Assembly: GCA_900549865.1 (NCBI GenBank)
Contig: URPU01000068.1
Location: 1 to 12,919, forward strand
From: an uncultured Eubacteriales bacterium
Lineage (GTDB): Bacteria > Bacillota > Clostridia > Oscillospirales > Oscillospiraceae
Direction: 5' to 3'
DNA: 12,919 bases
This document shows positions 6,585-12,919 of this stretch, piece after piece; the first letter of the stretch is position 1, and each line of letters opens with the position of its first letter. The translations under genes were made by a program, and so were the position numbers. The notes under the pieces are model-generated. The model had not been told where the DNA came from and made no database searches. It saw nothing but the letters and a program-made list of their open reading frames with translations.

Positions 6585-7745
6585 TCAATACAGCGCCGTG
6601 ATGGGCGTATAGTCAAGCGTGACGCTCTGCGCTTCATAGGCTGCCGATATCTGCTCATACTCCTGCTGGGATATAGACTGCCACGTCGCCGGGTCAGAGT
6701 TCATATCGCCGCCGTTTGAGACAAAATAGGGGTTATCGACATTCACCGTGCTGTTGACGATGAGCGAGTAGAACGGAACGAGCGCGCCGCCCTCAAGGTG
6801 GCTGAACACGTCGGAATTGACGCTTGCACCGGAGGAGCTGCGATTGACCAGCGTGCCGTCGGAGAGAAGCACGAGATAATTGCGCTCATAGCCTTGGAAT
6901 AAAGTGATACACTGCCCGTCTGCGACGGTGTAGGCGTCAAATATCCATGCGCTGCTGTAGTCGGGGCCTACCGGGCCGATGAGAAGCTCCTGCACGCCGT
7001 CGGAGTTGACGTCATAATAGCAGAAGCCGAGGCTGTTCTGGCAGATGAACGGGTAGAGGTCAACGTTGACGCCCGCGGGGAGGTCGCTGAACTCAGGCTG
7101 CTGCGTGACGGCGGTATAGTACGCATCCAGTATACCGGCATAGGCGTTGGGCGCGCCGCCGACAGACTGCACGGCGGACGCAGCCCCTGCGGAGGTTTCC
7201 GCTTCCGCCCCGGCGCTGCGCGCGCCGAGTGCCGTCATAAGGCTTTCAACGGCGGGGATGGGGCTGTCGCTCCACGGGTAGGCGGCGTCAGCACAGCCGG
7301 CCTCGGAAAGAAGCTCCTCCTGTCCGGGCTGCAAAAGCTGCTTATAGGCGTAGTCCAGCGAGTCTATCTGCATGAGATACAGCGCCTTTGCGTCCTCGCC
7401 CAGCGCGGCGAGGTAGTCCGCCGCGGCGGCGGAGATCTGCGCATCCGTCATGCCGGTGCTCATGCCCCAATCCATCAGGCGCGCGGCCTGTGCCACGGCC
7501 CGGAGGCTGGAACCGGCGGAGCCGGACTGTATCCTTGTGCCGAAGTCGTCCAGAAGCGCGGTCAGCTCGGCGGTCTGCGCCGCCAGCGCGGCGTTATCGG
7601 CCGGCTCCGCCTCCGCCGTGGGCGCGGCGGACTCGACAGGCGCGGGAGAAGGCGTCGCCTCCGCGGGTTCTGCCGTGCCGCTTCCGCAGGCGCACAGCGA
7701 CAGTGCCGTTATCAGTGTAAGTACGAATGCAAAAAGCTTTTTCAT
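6585..7745 (-). CDS. Lipoprotein with FG-GAP-like DxNxDG motif (second of a related pair)
   Basis: A 386-residue predicted lipoprotein of unknown function. The signal peptide (MKKLFAFVLTLITALSLCAC) ends in the lipobox LCAC with lipidated Cys20. An Ala/Pro/Glu-rich spacer (to about residue 45), a helical Ala-rich middle part and a C-terminal beta-rich domain follow. That domain contains FCYYDVNSDGVQELLIGPVG, the DxNxDG...EL pattern of FG-GAP/VCBS-type calcium-binding loops. The C terminus ..LDYTPITALY mirrors the ending ..ISYAPLSTLH of the upstream lipoprotein, so the two look like divergent duplicates. GGAGG five bases before ATG 7745 fixes the start. The gap to the upstream gene's stop is 15 bases, so they form one operon ended by the hairpin at 6512-6540. 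Confidence 0.85.
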   Translation of the reverse strand: MKKLFAFVLTLITALSLCACGSGTAEPAEATPSPAPVESAAPTAEAEPADNAALAAQTAELTALLDDFGTRIQSGSAGSSLRAVAQAARLMDWGMSTGMTDAQISAAAADYLAALGEDAKALYLMQIDSLDYAYKQLLQPGQEELLSEAGCADAAYPWSDSPIPAVESLMTALGARSAGAEAETSAGAASAVQSVGGAPNAYAGILDAYYTAVTQQPEFSDLPAGVNVDLYPFICQNSLGFCYYDVNSDGVQELLIGPVGPDYSSAWIFDAYTVADGQCITLFQGYERNYLVLLSDGTLVNRSSSGASVNSDVFSHLEGGALVPFYSLIVNSTVNVDNPYFVSNGGDMNSDPATWQSISQQEYEQISAAYEAQSVTLDYTPITALY

Positions 7746-7760
7746 TATATCCTCCAAAAA

Positions 7761-8552
7761 TCAATGAAGCGTGGACAGCGGGGCGTAGCTTATCGCGGTG
7801 TAGGCCTCGCGCATGGCGGCCACCATCGCAAGCCCTTCCTCCTCGCTTATCTCCGTCATGGCGGAAAGATCGCCGTCCTCAGGAATGTCCGTGCCGGTGT
7901 GCCACGGCGCGCCGGGCACGGCGGCCGGGTCGTATTCATCGGCGTTGTACACCACGCACTGTTCGCATACGAGCGCGGCGTCCTCTATCCGGTAGGTCCT
8001 GAGACAGAAGCTGTCTCCGTTTACGGACAGCTCCGCCCCCACCGTGCCGCCAACGCACAGCATGTACACGGCCCCGCGCGAATTCCCCTCCAGCAGCTTG
8101 ACGCACTCCCCGTTGGAAAGCGTATACATGTCGTAAATATACATGCTGCCGTCCGTGGGGGCGATGATAAGCTCCTTTATGCCGTCACCGTTCACATCAC
8201 GCATGGCGTAGCCCAGCGTGCTGCGCTTCCGGAAGAAGGGAACGTTGCCGTTCAGCCCTTCAAGCACGTCCGCCCCGGCAGCGGAGGAAAAGGCGGCGTA
8301 GTATTTTTCAAGCACGGCGAAGTATGGCGCGTAGTCGTGGGTATCTGCCGCCGCGCCGGACGCCTCGGATGGGGGCGCGGGGGATGGCGTCGCCGGTGGG
8401 GCGGTGGGCAGGGCGCATACGTCCTCCGGCGTACTTGCCGCGGTTGGCGCGGCGCTGGGAACACCGGGCGTTTCCGTCACTTCCGCTTTGCCGCCGCAGG
8501 CGCACAGCGCAAGCAGCGCGAGTGCGAGAATGAGACAGGCAATTTTCTTCAT
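7761..8552 (-). CDS. Lipoprotein with FG-GAP-like DxNxDG motif (first of a related pair)
   Basis: A 263-residue predicted lipoprotein. The signal peptide MKKIACLILALALLALCAC ends in the lipobox LCAC (Cys19), followed by a Pro/Ala/Thr-rich linker to about residue 68. The folded part includes FRKRSTLGYAMRDVNGDGIK, then ELIIAP and a YIYDMYTL strand. As in its downstream neighbour, the DxNxDG...EL pattern suggests an FG-GAP or VCBS-like calcium loop. A cluster of cysteines (SFCLRTYRI...VCEQCVVY) is not shared with the second copy. The start has GAGGTG five bases upstream, just after the 12-base palindrome TTGAAGCTTCAA (8566-8577). The function is unknown; outer-surface ligand binding or a protein-protein scaffold is inference. 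Confidence 0.83.
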   Translation of the reverse strand: MKKIACLILALALLALCACGGKAEVTETPGVPSAAPTAASTPEDVCALPTAPPATPSPAPPSEASGAAADTHDYAPYFAVLEKYYAAFSSAAGADVLEGLNGNVPFFRKRSTLGYAMRDVNGDGIKELIIAPTDGSMYIYDMYTLSNGECVKLLEGNSRGAVYMLCVGGTVGAELSVNGDSFCLRTYRIEDAALVCEQCVVYNADEYDPAAVPGAPWHTGTDIPEDGDLSAMTEISEEEGLAMVAAMREAYTAISYAPLSTLH

Positions 8553-8565
8553 GCTGTCACCTCGG

Positions 8566-8641
8566 TTGAAGCTTCAAGTCGGCGGGGGCATACCGCCTCG
8601 CCGGTCTTATGACTGCCGGCCGGGGAAAAAGTTCCCTCCCC
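8566..8641. repeat. Palindrome and three short hairpins upstream of the lipoprotein operon
   Basis: A perfect 12-base palindrome TTGAAGCTTCAA (8566-8577) sits next to the ribosome site of the first lipoprotein gene. Further upstream on the minus strand are the stems GGCGG/CCGCC (8581-8597), GCCGG/CCGGC (8600-8620) and GGGAA/TTCCC (8623-8636). None has a T run. No clear sigma-A promoter is visible here, so the lipoproteins may be read through from the acetyltransferase gene. Confidence 0.4.
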
Positions 8642-8642
8642 G

Positions 8643-9263
8643 TCAGTCGAGCGCGTCGATAAGCCCCTCAAGCGCCTGGGCGAACCGCCCGATATGCACG
8701 CCGTCAATGAGCCGGTGGTTGACCTCCACCGACATGCCGAGGGTCATGCGGCCATCGGTCCGCGTATACCGGCCCCAGCTTATGCGCGGCACTGAGTCGT
8801 CGCAGTCAAAGTCGCGCTCATTCGTCAGTGACGTCAGCTCCAGCCACGGCAGACATGAGATGAAGATGAGCGCGTCGCTCTCACTTTCGGTGTCGATGAA
8901 GCGGCTTTGCGATGCACTGCGCAGCTTTGCCGCGCGGCAGAACTCATCCATGCTGCGCCCGGCGGGCATGGTGACGATGTGGAAGCACTCGCTGTCCTTT
9001 TTCATGTCGGTGAAGCTAGGCTCCCGCCGTTCAAGGGGCGTGACCGCGCCGCCGCGTATCGTCAGCAGAAACTCCGGCACGGAGTTCACCGCCTCCGTCA
9101 CGAGCCACGTCAGCGCGTAGTAGAACGACAGCCCGCGCCTTTTCACGCAGGCGTACAGCTTCGTCACGTCCAGCGTGAAGGTCACGCTGTAAAACGGCTG
9201 AGAAAGGCCGCTGAAAAACTCGTATATCCCGCGGCGCGGCCATGCTTCAAAATCAAATTCCAT
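8643..9263 (-). CDS. Chloramphenicol acetyltransferase-fold (CatA-like) O-acyltransferase
   Basis: A 206-residue cytoplasmic protein of the type A chloramphenicol acetyltransferase family, which moves acetyl from acetyl-CoA to a hydroxyl. The start MEFDFEAWPRR..YEFF matches the family's N terminus. The active-site block VEVNHRLIDGVHIGRF gives catalytic His183 and structural Asp187, the H-x-x-x-D-G spacing of CAT His195/Asp199. SCLPW, with Ser four residues before Trp, matches the Ser148/Trp152 region of CAT III. Slight shortness (CATs are about 213-220) and the general divergence mean chloramphenicol may not be the substrate; many chromosomal relatives are not resistance enzymes. ATG 9263 has GGGAG 7 bases upstream; an upstream in-frame start at 9317 would add 18 residues unlike the family. 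Confidence 0.85.
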   Translation of the reverse strand: MEFDFEAWPRRGIYEFFSGLSQPFYSVTFTLDVTKLYACVKRRGLSFYYALTWLVTEAVNSVPEFLLTIRGGAVTPLERREPSFTDMKKDSECFHIVTMPAGRSMDEFCRAAKLRSASQSRFIDTESESDALIFISCLPWLELTSLTNERDFDCDDSVPRISWGRYTRTDGRMTLGMSVEVNHRLIDGVHIGRFAQALEGLIDALD

Positions 9264-9310
9264 GTCTGTTCTCCCGATAAAGATGTTTTTCCGCAAATAT
9301 GCTTTGAATA

Positions 9311-9344
9311 ATACCACCTGCTGCCCGCGGGCAGCAGGTGGTAT
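9311..9344. repeat. Perfect 34-bp palindrome between the PAP2 and acetyltransferase genes
   Basis: The left half ATACCACCTGCTGCCCG is exactly the reverse complement of the right half, so the whole 34 bases form one uninterrupted palindrome. It begins 7 bases past the PAP2 stop codon on the minus strand. On RNA it would make a 15-bp stem with a four-base loop. The minus-strand continuation is TATTCAAAGC, a poor T run, so intrinsic termination is possible but not typical. Confidence 0.85.
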
Positions 9345-9351
9345 ATGCGTT

Positions 9352-10716
9352 TTATCTTTCGTGGCGTCCTCTGTAGCCGCCGCCGCGCGAGCCGGATGCG
9401 CGGGAGGCGTCGGATCTGCGGCGTCTCACCGGCTGCTCCTCCTCATCCGCCGCCGTCAGGTCGATGGATGAAAGGTCGATGCCGAGGCTTGCCCAGTCGA
9501 TGCCGTCGTCGCTCACCTCACTCGCGGAGGCGGGAGCCGCCGCGAAGAGATCGTCCTCCGCGGCCTTCTTCGCGCGCGGCGCGGGTGCGATCTTCATGTC
9601 CGCGTCCTCGTCGAAGCTGAACGCGCTGCTGCCGTCATCCTGCGCCTCATCCGCGGCGGGGGCCGCCTTCGCCATCACGGGGGGAACGTCGAAGCCGGAG
9701 ATATCATCATTGGCCCTGACCGGGGCGGGGCGCACGGTGCGCGCCGTGCCGTCCTTGGCGCTTCTGTAGTTCTCCCAGCGGCTGTTCCAGTCGGAGGCCT
9801 CCTTCTTCGCGCCCCTTGCGGGCCGCTCCTCCTGCCGGGCGCCGTCACGCCCGCGCTTGGGCATGGCCTTTCCGGCCTTGCTGAGAAGCTCGCCCCCGGC
9901 GCTTGCCGCGTTTTGCAGCGCGGCCATGAAGCCGCCGGAGCTGCCGCCGCGGCCAGAACGCGCGCCGGTCCTGCCGCCGTCCGCTTCGGCGTGCCGGGTG
10001 TCCGTGCGGCCGGATGCGCGCCCGCCGCTGCGCTTTGCACCTTTGCCTGTCAGCGCGGACAGGTCGGGCAGACGCACGGGGAGGTCGAACTCAAGTATCG
10101 CGGCGCAGAAGGGGAAGTCGTCGTTATCCTCAAGATAGTTGAATATAGCCTTGGTTATAAGGTACGCGATGAACGCGGAAAGCACGCCGATAATGACGGC
10201 GAAAAGCACGTCGGACGGGAAGTGCGCCATAAGGTAATTGCGCGAAATGCCCATCAGAAGCACGACTATCACCGTCGGCAGGATCATCTTCTTCCCGCGC
10301 GTGAAGCACAGCGCCGTCATGCCCGCCGTCGCGGCCGTCACATGGCCGGAGGGGAAGGAATATCCGCTTTCGGCCGGGGAGCCGATGAGATCCCAGTACT
10401 GCTTATAAACGGCCATGTACTCAAACGGCCTTGGCCGCGCGACCATATCCTTAAGAATGATGTTGGTGATGAGCGCGCCGCAGCAGACCGCGCCGAACAT
10501 GCACACGCCGATTTTGCGCGTCCTTGAAAAGCACATGAAGCCTATCGCAAGCAGGAACATGATTATGCCCTTTTCGCCAAGGAAGGTGATGAGCTTCATA
10601 AGCGGCGTGAGGAAGCCGCCCGCGGCTGTGGCCAGAGTATTCATAAAGCCGAGAATGGCGCTGTCATACCCGGCAAAGGTGGTGTTCAGCCACTCTGCGA
10701 TTGCAGTATATTCCAT
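9352..10716 (-). CDS. PAP2-family membrane phosphatase with long disordered C-terminal tail
   Basis: A 454-residue protein. The first ~200 residues are a multi-helix membrane domain with the complete lipid-phosphatase signature: KDMVARPRP (Lys89, Arg96), PSGH (122-125, His125) and SRNYLMAHFPSD (158-169, Arg159, His165, Asp169). Such enzymes dephosphorylate lipid phosphates such as undecaprenyl pyrophosphate or phosphatidate at the membrane. From about residue 215 the protein continues for ~240 residues of low-complexity sequence rich in Gly, Arg, Ala, Ser, Asp and Glu. Basic and acidic blocks alternate, and it ends in an RRRR...RGGGYRGRHER segment. Bacterial PAP2 proteins are commonly near 200-250 residues, so the tail is an unusual addition. 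The start has GAGGT 8 bases before ATG 10716, and a consensus promoter lies at 10770-10798. Confidence 0.9.
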   Translation of the reverse strand: MEYTAIAEWLNTTFAGYDSAILGFMNTLATAAGGFLTPLMKLITFLGEKGIIMFLLAIGFMCFSRTRKIGVCMFGAVCCGALITNIILKDMVARPRPFEYMAVYKQYWDLIGSPAESGYSFPSGHVTAATAGMTALCFTRGKKMILPTVIVVLLMGISRNYLMAHFPSDVLFAVIIGVLSAFIAYLITKAIFNYLEDNDDFPFCAAILEFDLPVRLPDLSALTGKGAKRSGGRASGRTDTRHAEADGGRTGARSGRGGSSGGFMAALQNAASAGGELLSKAGKAMPKRGRDGARQEERPARGAKKEASDWNSRWENYRSAKDGTARTVRPAPVRANDDISGFDVPPVMAKAAPAADEAQDDGSSAFSFDEDADMKIAPAPRAKKAAEDDLFAAAPASASEVSDDGIDWASLGIDLSSIDLTAADEEEQPVRRRRSDASRASGSRGGGYRGRHER

Positions 10717-10769
10717 TTGACAAACCTCGATTTTTCAAATATACGCGTGTTTACGTTACATACGCGCTT

Positions 10770-10798
10770 ATTATACATGCAAGCACAGCCGGTTTCAA
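10770..10798 (-). promoter_or_regulatory. Sigma-A promoter of the PAP2 gene
   Basis: On the minus strand TTGAAA (10793-10798), a 17-base spacer and a perfect TATAAT (10770-10775). The leader between about 10763 and 10717 contains an imperfect inverted repeat (CGCGTGTTTACG against CGCGTATGTAACG) centred near 10755, which could be an operator close to the start site. Confidence 0.82.
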
Positions 10799-10871
10799 GC
10801 AAGAATTGCAAATTTAATAAAAAAGTTTACAAAATAGAAACAACACTTCCGGGTGTTCACGCCGCGGGCAG

Positions 10872-10913
10872 AAAAAGCGCCTGCAAGATCCGCCGCGCGC
10901 GGAAGTTGCAGGC
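10872..10913 (-). terminator. Rho-independent terminator of spoVT
   Basis: GCCTGCAA (10879-10886) and TTGCAGGC (10906-10913) form an 8-bp stem, extended by TCCGC/GCGGA inside. On the minus strand it is followed by GC and five T residues (10872-10876). It lies 7 bases past the spoVT stop and upstream of the PAP2 promoter. Confidence 0.85.
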
Positions 10914-10919
10914 AAAGAT

Positions 10920-11462
10920 TCAGCTTTCCATCTGCTTGCCGAGAAAACAGGCGACGGTCTGCGCCAGCTTGTATTCGACCTCGGTGCCGGGGGCGCTGCC
11001 GCGGGGACTCACGAACAGCACGCAGCCCATCACGTCGCCCTCGCTTATGACCGGCGCGGCCACGGAGATGCAGAATTTCTCGTCGCCGGAGCTTACGGGC
11101 AGGCTGCTGCCGGCGCTCTCATGGCGGTAGGCGGAGCGATCCTCCATTATCTGGCTGAGCTGAGGGCTTATCGGCTTGTCCATAAGCTCGCGCTTCGCGC
11201 CGCCTGCAATGGCTATCACCGCGTCGCGGTCGCACACGGCGGCTATGCCGTCGGTGGACTTGCGCAGGCTGTCGCATATCTGCGCGGCGAAATCAGACAG
11301 CTCGCCGATGGGGGAGTACTTTTTGAATATCAGCTCTCCGTCCTTGTCTGTGAATATCTCCAGAGGGTCGCCCTCGCGGATACGCATGGTGCGGCGGATC
11401 TCCTTGGGAATGACGACACGGCCCAAATCGTCGATCCTGCGTACTATCCCGGTTGCTTTCAT
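10920..11462 (-). CDS. spoVT: Stage V sporulation protein T (AbrB-type regulator)
   Basis: SpoVT is a forespore transcription factor that tunes sigma-G-dependent genes and spore coat/germination properties. The 180-residue protein matches the family's usual length (178 in Bacillus subtilis). The N-terminal ~50 residues are a swapped-hairpin AbrB DNA-binding domain opening with MKATGIVRRIDDLGRVVIPK, followed by EIRRT and IREGDPLEIF. The rest is a GAF-like sensor domain (ICDSLRKSTD..AAVCDRDAVIAIAGG; ..SVAAPVISEGDVMGCVLFVS; C-terminal FLGKQMES). AAAGGAG lies 8 bases before ATG 11462. The expected sigma-G promoter could not be picked out with confidence in 11463-11530, although a CATAATT element is present on the minus strand. 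The gene has its own terminator at 10872-10913, so it is monocistronic. Confidence 0.96.
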   Translation of the reverse strand: MKATGIVRRIDDLGRVVIPKEIRRTMRIREGDPLEIFTDKDGELIFKKYSPIGELSDFAAQICDSLRKSTDGIAAVCDRDAVIAIAGGAKRELMDKPISPQLSQIMEDRSAYRHESAGSSLPVSSGDEKFCISVAAPVISEGDVMGCVLFVSPRGSAPGTEVEYKLAQTVACFLGKQMES

Positions 11463-11820
11463 ATATATTTCTCCTTTGGCTCAATTTTCAATTCTTATTG
11501 TCTGCAAAGATGTAAAAATTATGTGAGCGCGAAAAATATATGAAACGCCGGGGCCTGCCGGGGAACTCAAGCGACGCTTCTGCGACGGGAATGCGTACAA
11601 TGGACGGCCCTATGGTGCAGTCTGTCAAAGAAAGGGGCTGCCTCAAAACACGAAGATAAAAAGCGTATGAAGTGATTGGAATTACAGCCAGAGCACTTCA
11701 ATTTACTCATTCAGAAAGATATGATAAAAATGAAATTGACAATGAAGAAATTCGGGCATATACTATAACTGTATCATCAATGTCAATATGATAAAATTGA
11801 AAGCGCAACGAGGAAATTGA
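11463..11820. other. Gene-free spacer marking a composition change
   Basis: No gene is convincing in these 358 bases. The left part (to about 11640) is mixed to GC-rich and holds the spoVT upstream region. GGGGCTGCCTCAAAA (11634-11648) resembles the outer ends of some clostridial insertion sequences, but no partner end or transposase is present. From about 11649 the DNA becomes AT-rich. A 40-codon open frame (11672-11791, GTG start, no ribosome site) may be a gene remnant. The promoter of the Fic gene lies at 11736-11764. Confidence 0.6.
11736..11764 (+). promoter_or_regulatory. Sigma-A promoter of the fic gene
   Basis: A perfect TTGACA (11736-11741), a 17-base spacer and TATACT (11759-11764). 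The predicted start near 11771 gives a leader of about 50 bases. A facing TTGACA exists on the minus strand (11781-11786), and the direct repeat ATGATAAAA(A/T)TGAAA occurs at 11721-11735 and 11788-11802, flanking the promoter. Confidence 0.8.
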
Positions 11821-12876
11821 ATGAGAGATTTCAACTTCAAAACAGAATATAAAAAGCTCCTGACGCCGGAGGTCGTGGCGTATCTGACGCAGATCCACGA
11901 ATACAAGGGGCAGCAGAACCTCTTTATCGAAGCCAAGGCGGATGCGCTGTCTAACCTCTTAGAAGTTGCGAAGATCCAGAGCACCGAGGCGTCCAACCGC
12001 ATCGAGGGCATCATCACCACGGACGACCGCCTGAAAAAGATCGTCCGCGAAAAGACCATGCCCCAGACCCGCAACGAAAAGGAGATCGCCGGTTATCGTG
12101 ACGTGCTGGCAACGATCCACGAAAGCCACGATTATATCCCGCCAAAGCCGACGGTCATTTTGCAGCTACATCGGGACCTGTACAAGTTCAGCGGCAAGTC
12201 CATCGGCGGCAGCTTCAAAAATTCGGACAACGTGATTGCCGAAGAACGGCCGGACGGCCGGAAGATCGTCCGGTTTGAGCCTGTCCCGGTGTGGGAAACG
12301 CCGGAGACTATTACAGCGCTGTGCAGCGCTTTTGAGGCGGCTATGCGGGATACAGAGCTCGACCCTCTGCTGTTGATCCCCATCTTTATACTGGACTTTC
12401 TCTGCATCCATCCCTTCAACGACGGCAACGGCCGCATGAGCAGGCTCCTGACGCTGCTGCTCTTGTACCGTTCCGGCTATATCGTTGGCAAATATATCAG
12501 TATCGAAAAGCTGATCTCCGATACTAAGGAGACCTATTACGAGGCCCTGCAAGCCAGTTCCTATAATTGGCACGAAGGGACGAACGATTATGCGCCCTTT
12601 GTCACCTATATGCTGGGCGTTTTGATGGCGGCTTACCGGGATTTTGAAAGCCGGATTGAGCTGCTGACTACCAAGGGACTTTCCAAGCCCGACCGGGTGC
12701 GCGAGATCATCAAGAACCACCTCGGCAAGATCACCAAGAGCGAGATCATGCAAAAGTGCCCGGATATCAGCCAGATCACCGTCCAGCGCGCACTGGCGGA
12801 GCTGCTGAAATCCGGCGAGATCATCAAGCTTAGCGGTGGACGGTATACGGCGTATGTCTGGAGCGGGACAAAATAG
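11821..12876 (+). CDS. Class II Fic-family AMP-transferase with C-terminal winged helix
   Basis: A 351-residue Fic protein. The Fic core carries HPFNDGNGRMSR with catalytic His197, Asp201 and Arg205, so it should transfer AMP (or another nucleotide moiety) from NTP to a hydroxyl on a target protein. An N-terminal helix holds SNRIEG (Ser58-Gly63), the (S/T)xxxE(G/N) inhibitory motif of class II Fic proteins, with Glu62 as the gate. The last ~65 residues (DRVREII..., SQITVQRALAELLKSGEIIK) form a winged helix-turn-helix, suggesting DNA binding and perhaps self-regulation. GAGGA lies 6 bases before ATG 11821. Isoleucine is mostly ATC here, whereas the genes to the left often use ATA, which suggests acquisition. 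No separate antitoxin precedes it; autoinhibition makes one unnecessary. Confidence 0.92.
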   Translation: MRDFNFKTEYKKLLTPEVVAYLTQIHEYKGQQNLFIEAKADALSNLLEVAKIQSTEASNRIEGIITTDDRLKKIVREKTMPQTRNEKEIAGYRDVLATIHESHDYIPPKPTVILQLHRDLYKFSGKSIGGSFKNSDNVIAEERPDGRKIVRFEPVPVWETPETITALCSAFEAAMRDTELDPLLLIPIFILDFLCIHPFNDGNGRMSRLLTLLLLYRSGYIVGKYISIEKLISDTKETYYEALQASSYNWHEGTNDYAPFVTYMLGVLMAAYRDFESRIELLTTKGLSKPDRVREIIKNHLGKITKSEIMQKCPDISQITVQRALAELLKSGEIIKLSGGRYTAYVWSGTK

Positions 12877-12888
12877 GGCGGTGTCAGT

Positions 12889-12919
12889 ATGGAACATTTT
12901 AAGCAGGGATTGAGTTTGA
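12889..12919 (+). CDS. Start of an unidentified CDS, cut by the window end
   Basis: ATG 12889 opens a frame, MEHFKQGLSL, that runs to the window edge 12 bases after the fic stop, with GGGCGGTG upstream as a weak ribosome site. The spacing suggests it is co-transcribed with fic. Ten residues are too few to recognise a family. Confidence 0.4.
   Translation, partial: MEHFKQGLSL

Noticed and set aside
7764..8612. A 282-codon plus-strand frame opposite the first lipoprotein gene.
   Set aside because: The opposite strand has a lipobox signal peptide, a ribosome site and an operon partner; this frame has none and is Gly/Arg/His-rich.
8643..9263. A chloramphenicol resistance gene.
   Set aside because: The fold and catalytic His are clear, but divergence from known CATs and the chromosomal context do not support naming it a resistance determinant.
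11463..11530. Sigma-G promoter for spoVT.
   Set aside because: A CATAATT -10-like element is present on the minus strand, but no matching -35 lies at the right distance, so I do not annotate it.

Overview
The window is a GC-rich chromosomal segment of an endospore-forming Firmicute. Two sporulation genes, spoIIR (forespore-to-mother-cell signalling) and spoVT (forespore regulator), carry unmistakable family signatures. The high GC content, frequent use of ATA for isoleucine, consensus TTGACA/TATAAT promoters and strong AGGAGG-type ribosome sites fit a GC-rich gut-type clostridium (Oscillospiraceae or Christensenellales-like). That lineage guess is inference; the spore-former call is solid.

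Layout. 1-54: 3' truncated tRNA-Gly(TCC) on the minus strand with its own near-consensus promoter. 176-1780 (-): secreted, membrane-anchored surface protein built of five Ig-like modules. 2038-5367 (+): a run comprising a GH13 alpha-glucosidase (oligo-1,6-glucosidase type), ispE overlapping it by ATGA, a hairpin-rich spacer, and spoIIR. 5423-6259 (+): a fumarylacetoacetate-hydrolase-family enzyme with a consensus promoter that starts on the stop codon of spoIIR. 6260-6584: no gene, but a dense series of hairpins bracketed by two near-identical 11-bp-stem hairpins. 6585-8552 (-): two tandem related lipoproteins. 8643-9263 (-): a chloramphenicol-acetyltransferase-fold protein. 9352-10716 (-): a PAP2 phosphatase with a long disordered tail. 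10920-11462 (-): spoVT. 11463-11820: a gene-free spacer in which base composition changes. 11821-12876 (+): a class II Fic AMP-transferase with C-terminal winged helix, different codon habits and its own strong promoter, followed by the start of another CDS cut by the window end.

How it fits together. Most genes are ordinary housekeeping, sporulation or cell-surface genes and do not form one pathway. IspE makes isoprenoid precursors, the GH13 enzyme trims isomalto-oligosaccharides, and SpoIIR and SpoVT belong to the spore programme. The Fic end looks acquired. I see no convincing complete new defence or biosynthetic system. The least explained pieces are the hairpin-bracketed interval at 6279-6540, the disordered tail on the PAP2 protein, the perfect 34-bp palindrome at 9311-9344, and the repeat-bearing promoter of the Fic gene.
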